This document shows positions 58,101 through 64,000 of a DNA stretch of 64,000 nucleotides, in pieces. Each line of letters starts with the position of its first letter. The first letter of the stretch is position 1. Both the position numbers and the translations under genes were made by a program. The notes below the pieces were generated by a model that saw only the letters and a program-made list of their open reading frames with translations, had not been told where the DNA came from and searched no databases. The stretch lies in NCBI GenBank assembly GCA_903813345.2, contig CAIIXF020000001.1, positions 24,043,915 to 24,107,914 on the forward strand. Reading direction: 5' to 3'. This DNA is from Owenia fusiformis. Its lineage: Eukaryota > Annelida > Polychaeta > Sabellida > Oweniidae.

Positions 58101-61100
58101 TATTTATGAGAAATGGTTTATATAAATTATATTTGAACATGACTGTATTCACGCCTTCTATAAACTGTGAACAAAGTCAACATTTTACCCGGGTATATAT
58201 GTCAACACTACCCTTGGTAATACAAGTAATTTGTGACATCAAGAGGGCTGTAGTAATGGCAGACCATAAGTTGAATATTCGAAAAATTTTGGGGAGTTTT
58301 CATGTTTGAATTGTAATATATACCTCAGAGCAGGTGTGATATTGACAATGACCCCTTAGGGCTAGGTACAAAAGCTTTCGAACCCCTCACTCTCTTGCAT
58401 AGCCATGTGGAGTGTATTTGTCAATATAACACCTGCTCTTCAGTCTATATTTCTTAAATAATAGAAGTATAGATGACGTATAGATGACAGTGATCTTCTA
58501 AGCATTAAAGCAAGTGGGCGCAGTACCCACCTGAGATTTTGAAAATAGGTTTGCACCCACCTGAAAATAGGTTTGCACCCACCTGAAAATCCATATGCAC
58601 CCACTTGAAAGTTAGAAAAATCATGAAAAATCAGCATATTTTGACCAATTTTGGTCTAAATTGTGAAAATGAAAATTTTGTACCCACCTAAGAAGAAATC
58701 CTAGGGAGATCACTGGATGATCTTAAAACTCAAGTTGACCTCTGTTTGTAGAGAATGAACCATATGAGCCCCCTTCCAGTTTCTATTACTAGCCCCCCCC
58801 CTCTCAACCTGCCTCTCATGCAATAACTATAAAACTCAGATGTCACTGGTCAGTATCGAGCGATGGTATATGCCATATAAGCCTGGTTTAGTTCAAATAT
58901 CAAAGCGTTACATCAACTATAAAGTAGTTTAAGTCAATGAAAACTATAAGATGTGAGATGTACATTATTTACCTGAAATGGTTGATATTAAGTATAATCA
59001 AAGAAGTATAAATGATAAATATATATATATATATCTTGAAAATTCTACTTAAACCCTGTATTTATAGAGAATGGAAATCATCTACTACTATGAAGGTGAT
59101 GATGCCTACTTCTGATCACTTATGTAATGGTATGGTCTTTGACACCAATCATGTGAAATGTAGTACCTATATATTGTTATGAAAATGAAGAAGACCCAGA
59201 AGATGTGACCTTTGAATATCCAGAACTATATAAATGAGAATTATACTAAGGCTGATTAGCTCTGCCCCCTCCAAATTCTGTTACTACCACCCCCCCCCTC
59301 CGCTCCCCATGTAACAACTTTTACACTTATATGAACATTATATACCAGGAATGCATGATATTAAGTATATTCAAAGAACTTCAATATAAATGTATCTCAA
59401 AAGTCAAGTTAAACTCTGTCTTTTCAGAGAATGGTAATCATTTACTATTATGGGGGCGACGCCCACTTTTGATCACTTATGTAGTAGTATGGTCTTTGAC
59501 ACTTACCAATTATATAAATTGCAATATCCTTTATGCTTAAACAAATGCTTGAACTTCCCTGGCCATTTTGGGTGTGCTAAAATATTCTTATATCTGTTGA
59601 TTTGAAAAATAATCCTCATTCTATATTATGTACCTGTACAGGTTTGGCCAAAATTAAGGATTTTTCAATGAAAATTGTGGTTTCCATGGCAACCATGAGT
59701 GACAGGTGATTGAACCTTAACATACTACCTCAGCATGATCCAATCAACTCCCCATAAAATTATTATGATGATTGAAGACCAACTGAAGGATTTATTCAAT
59801 GATGATAAAGTACCCCCTGTAATTTTCCATTTTAGGGTCGAAAACGCCAATTTGACAATTTTCGCCCCGGATACGGCGCGTCAGACAAACATTTTCTGAA
59901 GTATCACATAAAAATACATAAGAAACAAGTAATTTCAATTTGTTCACGAACTAATACATTTTTGGGTGCTAGCTTACTACCTATATGTCATACATTTCAA
60001 TAAGAACCATTCAACCTCTTAGATTGACTGCATAAGGCATTATGCTGATTTTTGAAGAAATAGTACAAATGACTTAAAATATTTATGAGAGCTCCATACT
60101 TTTTAATGAATGTATTGTAAATATAACAAAAATATGTTTTTAATCTGTTAAGTTCTTTGACTTGTCAACAACAGTTTCCAGGCAGAGAATTTTGGTTGAT
60201 CAACATAGAACAACTATAGAATGTAGCATGAAACCACAGCAAAGCATAGGAACTGAGGTAGTCTACAAATATAAGAGGAACATATCCTCAACAATACATG
60301 TATCAATATCTAAAACACTCAAAAGAGACCTTACGGGCATTTGTGTGTTACCCAACAAGGAGTTATTGCTTGGGGAAAGCATCAATGTAACAGTAATAAA
60401 GCTGAAAGGTAAAACTTAACACAAGGGGTTGACAGTTAACAGAGGATACATAGAAACAGACAGTTTGTGTAAAGACAGCTTTCATTGCTTGTAATATTAT
60501 GTAACTGTAAAAAAGCTGTATTTGTCTATTGGTATTCATTTAGCAAAGCCCAATATAAGTTAGAGAGAGGGCTAATTTTGAGAAATGTTTTTTATAATTA
60601 TTATAATTACAGTAAAAACTGTCAAATAGAACAAGAACACCTGCAAAGTGTAACACTTATGAGAGGCATCAAAAATGTTTTACTTTTAATGATTTTCCTG
60701 CATCTATATTATTCAAAAGTTGGGATTAATTGTTCAAGTGCCTACATTTAGTGACCCACCCTGTATAAACAATAGAATACCAAGTAGACATAAGAGACAG
60801 ACACAAATGGTGACATTAATTACAACAGTACATGTACATGTATAACAATTACCTTCCTAATGCTCTCAGCTGGCTGATAATGCACAGGAGAAAACATAGA
60901 AACATGTGAGTTAATATGAAGAAATAGAGCTTGGAGAAATAAATAGAAATGGGCAAATAACTTGAATGAAAAAACAATCACAGAAAGTTGTTTCAATGGA
61001 GTAAAATGTGACATTCAGTTCAGTGTCTTGTCTTCATTGAGGTCTATGGCTCTAAAGCAGTCACAGATGAATTTGTCCAGATTTATTGAATGCAAATAGC

Positions 61101-63966
61101 ACCAATCATAAATAGCACTTGTAAGCATGCTTACTTGTGAGCCCTCCGTAGCACGTTTGAAACCATTTATTATTACATTATATCGTGTGTTTTAACATTT
61201 TGTTGAAATCAATTGAATATTCTTGTGATTGTTTTACCTTTCAGGATTTTTATTTATCAATGAGGAATGTGAGATTAAAATACAAGGGATCATTAAACTC
61301 CATGTTAAAGGTCACTCCTGAAGAATGATCCCATAACATGTTCACCAATATGGTCCATATACTATACTAGACTAGAAGCTTCTAAAGCTGTCTGCATAAG
61401 AGTGATAGAGAGAATGTCTATATGTTGGCCTTCAGTGTTTTCTTGCACAGAAATTTTAGAAATTCAAACTGAATGTGTAAGCTTATAACATCTTCTATGA
61501 AGAAATAAATATGAAAAAATGTTATTTGGAACACTGAAAGCAGCTTTAAGAAGTGAATGTCCAAATACCTCTTCTACGGGATGATGTTTCCTGTCTTCCC
61601 GCTGCTTAGGGGAGGTAGAAAGAGAAATAGATATATAGATAGGTATATGGGGATAGATAGCATATAAGATATCTACTGAAAAGAACTCAGACCCAGAGAT
61701 CACTGTAGAGTAGTGAGATTTATATTCAGAGTTTAGTATGAATTTGGGAAGAAGCGGAAATCATTTTCTAAGTAGTTTTTAAGGGCACTGATCATTGTAT
61801 ATTGGGGACCTAAACCTTTGGTGCCTAATCAGAATATTTCTTTTTCAAAAAGAGCTGAATCTCTTTTAATTTTTTTCATCAAACTGTATTTCAGTTGAAA
61901 GATCAACCAGATATAGGATATACTCTTTATTATTGAAAAAGGTTATGCTCTCTTCATGATGAATGATCAGTCCCTTTAACACAAAATGTAACACAGAGAA
62001 CTATTGGGCTTTTATTTTAATATACTCTACTATGCAATTCATTGATAAACACAGCTAATACTGAATAAAGGCATGTACATTACACAGATGAAGATATTTT
62101 CTAATTCTACTCCATGTAACTGCTAGTACATAATATAGTAAAATAAATATAATGTGTTGTGTGACTATTAGAAATAAGTATGATTAAAACACTCAATCTG
62201 GTCATTATATGAAAACACTTGCTTAAAATATCTGTGGTTTAAATCTACACACATAGTAGCTATAAAAAAAGTGAAATTAAGGGCTGTTAAACCCATTTTG
62301 AAATAAAGGGCTGTTAAACCCACCATGAAATAAAGGGCTGTTAAACCCATGGTGAAATTGTGCATTATATTAAATCTAGTGTGCTATCTAAATTAATAGT
62401 TAATCTTTTTCAGTGATGGTTAAGATTAGGATTTTCTGAGTTTTTAGATTAAATAGAAAGCCAGTGATGATACTAAGAATGCTATATTATCTATGTTATA
62501 CAGTATTGAAGTCAGCGTAGAATATTGCACAAGAGAGTGGGCACCTATTTTAAACATTATGGTTAATAATGCTACAACCTTAAGCAAAGAAGCATGGCTT
62601 GAGAAACCGCTACATGTACAATATAAGAAAAAGCAAAGAAATAGAGGTCTATTAATGAAATTGAATGTTTTTATACCTTTCCATAACCTGATCTTCGTCG
62701 ACCACTGTCAGAATACTGCATGCAAGCAAAGCATTCATTAGTACAGCAAATAAAGCACTTGAATAGGCGACACATGGTTTATGACAGTAACACGGCAAAA
62801 TAACTGATGCTATATGAAATATTAAACTGAATGACTTTTCGGTGTTTGATTTTGCTTGTACTATTGTAAGCCTATGCGTGTAGATATGCTATAGGTTAAC
62901 ATCTTATGGTTTTATCTTCTCAAAGAGGAACCCCATACAAATATGCAAACACAAGAATGTAAATAAACTGAATTATAAATTATATATAATGCAGAGAGAA
63001 TTTTAGAGTCTCATTAATAGATGTGATGAACCATAAATTATCAATGTATGAGTAATGCCAGATACACCGACACCCATGTTATAAGTGAGTGTGTTTTGCT
63101 TAGATAGATTATTCCAACTCCGTATGACCTATCAGATTCAGGAATGTGTGTTATATCAGCATGTAGATGAGCCATTTCCCAACTGTGAAACACCCACATG
63201 TAGTGTCAAAGAAGAGTGCATGAAAATAGTACAATATTGCCACCATCACATGATCAATGTCCCCTAAATATGATTGGTCAGAATTGTCGTATCCCCCATT
63301 ATATGTGAGTATATGTTGCATTACCTCAGATGCTCTGCTATATGAGCCATAGGATCTGTCACTGCATATACTGGATGTCTCACTGGCATCATCAGAGTCG
63401 TATGTGTCATAACGTTTACGCAGTGGTTGTCTCTGGAAAATAATTTATACAACTTACTGTTTGGCTCTTTTTTGATATTTTCAATATTTGTACAAGGAGT
63501 TCTGTCTATCATTGCGTTTTGAGAGACAACAGTATAAACAGTATAAGTGAATTATCGCTTTGTGAAGATTTTAGGTCCATTTAGGTTTGAAATAGAATTA
63601 TAGAGGGTGGAATTTATGAGTTTTCCCCTATGAATAAGTATTCCATCCACATGGTACTACAACAGTAAAACTGTAGTTTAAAAGGTTTAAGTTACGTTAT
63701 CTCAACCATCTCAAATAAAGCCTTTCTTTTATGGAAGTCTGAATGTTAAAATGAATATTAGTTTTCGAATTACATTTTCACTGCCTGCTGCCTGCTCTTT
63801 GAGTTAAGAGTGCAGATAAGTTGAGGTCTCTCAAAGGGTTATATCAAACTCACCAGTTTATCTGCCAGTATTTGTTCTGCAGCTTCTACATTTCCAAGTC
63901 CTAGTACCCTCTGGGCCCCCTTTGGCCTGGGCTGTGATCTACTGCCACTTGTACGCCTTTCTCGAC
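43107..63966 (-). CDS. CLASP: CLASP (CLIP-associating protein), C-terminal 739 aa, 19 exons; 5' part outside window
   Basis: Exons: 63966-63854, 63432-63325, 62715-62677, 61601-61569, 60873-60853, 55424-55321, 55142-55079, 54727-54564, 54280-54202, 52937-52794, 52418-52207, 48535-48256, 47869-47800, 46423-46385, 45608-45418, 44747-44619, 44292-44155, 43813-43625, 43211-43107; every junction keeps phase. Segments match the CLASP family in order: a Ser/Arg-rich linker; a TOG domain from DVSDILANM through ADRKEGLIALQGLL, FTRMFHDPHGK and FLETLVDF to ITWTTEPKSAEVRKAAQ and LPKTFQDGATKILHNHLR; a Ser-rich linker; and the C-terminal TOG/CLIP-interaction domain (SNHNERQEERK, LLLLLETLGD, RHQPDRFKEY, GYDNSESSVRKA, GSKMKLLNLYIKRA). 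CLASPs bind microtubule plus ends, suppress catastrophe and promote rescue. N-terminal TOG domains and SxIP motifs lie beyond the edge. Four exons are 21-39 nt and divisible by three. Introns 5 and 11 hold large inverted elements. Confidence 0.96.
45250..45363. repeat. inverted short copy of TGTCACCACC element in CLASP intron
   Basis: A 114-bp sequence bounded by TGTCACCACC and GGTGGTGACATA contains GGAGACTATAACAATATGT, the inverse of the ATATTGTTATGGTCTCC landmark of the copies at 1099 and 5567. It has no coding content. Confidence 0.65.
46385..46423 (-). other. 39-nt in-frame CLASP microexon
   Basis: Between acceptor CTTTAG and donor GTGAGA lies a 39-nt exon encoding about APWKAMLGVKLKH. 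It is phase 1 on both sides, so skipping would keep the frame. It sits between VFDVENELFNE and ELPDQQDMISEIL. Confidence 0.7.
48990..50561 (-). pseudogene. left-arm remnant of transposon-linked protein (unknown family common in marine invertebrates)
   Basis: The frame opens at 50561 and continues through DAILIDGTLLVYVMRPG, then after a frame change MFWDVYQQNSG and NWLGFLRNGQNKTKLLAFLA (to 50074). Further pieces lie beyond a SINE insertion, ending with MSLLVPLLTSLPQAAKACQA and LVKYGCKVKCGPGC (near 49090). The order of motifs (IDG.L, WDVY, NKT.L..FL, then cysteine-rich end) matches a large family of uncharacterised proteins seen in cnidarian, mollusc and hemichordate genomes, recalled from memory. 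It is broken by frameshifts, stops and the SINE. Confidence 0.65.
49598..49908 (-). mobile_element. tRNA-derived SINE
   Basis: On the minus strand the 5' end has an A box (TGGCTCAGTGGCAGAG, 49896-49881) and a B box (GGTTCGATTCC, 49852-49842) at tRNA-like spacing. The acceptor stem does not pair (CCCGCTA against TTCAGAC), so it is tRNA-derived and not a working tRNA gene. A tRNA-unrelated body follows, with an (AAT)n tail at 49598-49612. The equivalent site in the other palindrome arm (near 51058) is uninterrupted, which marks the insertion precisely. Confidence 0.85.
50600..51665 (+). pseudogene. right-arm remnant of the same transposon-linked protein
   Basis: This is the inverted partner of the left-arm copy, reading left to right: fragments include LFAFLANSMSEFDVNDKQMI, CTHEETDTRLFVH, ALAMAAAFKGAISVNLDCL, PFFGHSKKSAFKLWNVLIE, QAAKACQALVKYGCKVKCG and a further cysteine pair (CKCHGQC). 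Stops and frame changes separate the fragments, so it cannot encode the whole protein. It retains segments that the left arm has lost or had interrupted. Confidence 0.65.
56237..56271. repeat. poly-G tracts inside the 4.4-kb element
   Basis: A G run of about 17 bases is followed by TACAGA and a further G run of 10. C-rich equivalents occur in the inverted arm near 58793-58801 and 59290-59299. They could form G-quadruplexes and are prone to sequencing error. Confidence 0.8.
56885..57000 (-). pseudogene. coding fragment inside the 4.4-kb element
   Basis: On the minus strand, YYKALIVHMAHIVNPDIP followed by EDGYGWKLNDSTIAL is open for about 45 residues. The P..DGYGWKLND stretch resembles the segment just before the cysteine-rich end in the transposon-linked family found in the 48659-51985 palindrome. 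No intact frame surrounds it. Confidence 0.35.
60170..60410 (+). other. possible Ig-like exon on the strand opposite CLASP
   Basis: An open frame lies between a CAACAG acceptor (60169) and an AAAG/GTAAAA donor (60410/60411). It would be a phase 1-1 exon, the usual phase of Ig-domain exons. It encodes about 80 residues with TTIECSMK, VVYKYKR, and RDLTGICVLPNK: two cysteines about 45 residues apart with a D.T.I.C context like the F strand of an Ig fold. The core tryptophan is absent and no partner exon was found nearby, so it may be a relic or chance. Confidence 0.3.
60853..62715 (-). other. cluster of three in-frame CLASP microexons (39, 33, 21 nt)
   Basis: Exons 62715-62677 (YSDSGRRRSGYGK), 61601-61569 (REDRKHHPVEE) and 60873-60853 (PAESIRK) are all phase 0 with GT-AG borders. 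Each can be skipped without frame loss. They add basic residues to the linker just before the TOG domain that starts DVSDIL. Confidence 0.7.
62277..62357. repeat. ~29-bp x3 tandem repeat in CLASP intron 3
   Basis: Three units share AAGGGCTGTTAAACCCA followed by a variable base pair and GAAAT. The unit contains the small palindrome GGG-CTGTTAAA-CCC. Confidence 0.85.
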
Positions 63967-64000
63967 CTATATGAACAACTTAACCTATTATCACTTACTC

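Larger units (their letters stand above)
55558..59983. mobile_element. 4.4-kb element with ~0.9-kb terminal inverted repeats and subterminal tandem repeats
   Basis: It begins TAGGTAGTAAGCTAGCACCC at 55558 and ends with the inverse at 59983. The arms remain similar for about 0.9 kb (shared TCCGGGGCGAAAATTGTC, GGGGAGTTGATTGGATCATG, AAAAGTGGGCGTCGCCCCCA). In the left arm a roughly 320-bp segment recurs (about 56030-56330, 56395-56660, partial 56690-56830), with G-rich tracts. The middle (56900-58750) holds only coding fragments. Three-base TAT flanks both ends, too short to prove a target duplication. It is in CLASP intron 5. Confidence 0.85.

Overview
This 64 kb window is nuclear DNA from an animal. 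It is AT-rich (judged by eye), the genes are split by many GT-AG introns, and much of the intronic DNA is made of mobile and tandem repeats. The gene content is metazoan: a polycystin-1-like receptor/channel, Ig adhesion proteins, PAN/Apple-type receptors and CLASP. Together with the dispersed elements it best suits a marine invertebrate such as a hemichordate or lophotrochozoan. The species cannot be fixed by reading alone. Gene models were built by hand from open frames, splice sites and phase continuity.

Layout. (1) 72-16229, plus strand: a 14-exon polycystin-1-like gene of about 1520 aa (GAIN/GPS, PLAT, polycystin channel). Its 4.8 kb intron 11 holds a complete minus-strand gene (9844-12181) for a mucin-like, cysteine-repeat membrane protein. 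(2) 17178-25900, minus: a 20-exon, about 995 aa type I membrane protein with a large extracellular region resembling metazoan LolA-like-domain proteins, followed by four PAN/Apple-like modules. It ends tail-to-tail with the polycystin gene. (3) 26128-26703, minus: a single-exon 191 aa multi-pass protein of unknown function, only 227 bp upstream of gene 2. (4) 28465-33613 and 34563-40262, minus: two tandem paralogues for three-Ig proteins of about 400 aa with GPI-type C-termini. (5) 43107 to the right edge, minus: the C-terminal 739 aa of a CLASP microtubule-plus-end protein, 19 exons, several of them microexons. Its introns carry two large inverted-repeat elements of 3.3 and 4.4 kb.

The most interesting signal is at splice junctions. 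In Ig copy A an intron interrupts an exon that is continuous in copy B. That intron is largely filled by a 45-bp minisatellite derived from the preceding exon end plus its 5' splice site. The same unit recurs just 3' of copy B. The neighbouring LolA/PAN gene has one 5' splice site tandemly triplicated (41 bp x3), and Ig copy A also has a duplicated 3' splice site (34 bp x2). This suggests a locus where short tandem duplications repeatedly hit exon-intron borders and may have helped create an intron.

Other notable items are a foldback-like element with a 9-bp target duplication inside Ig copy B, a head-to-head palindrome of a transposon-linked gene later split by a tRNA-derived SINE, and a dispersed intronic family with TGTCACCACC ends. 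Apart from the tandem Ig pair and the nested or adjacent receptor genes, the genes show no functional pathway link.
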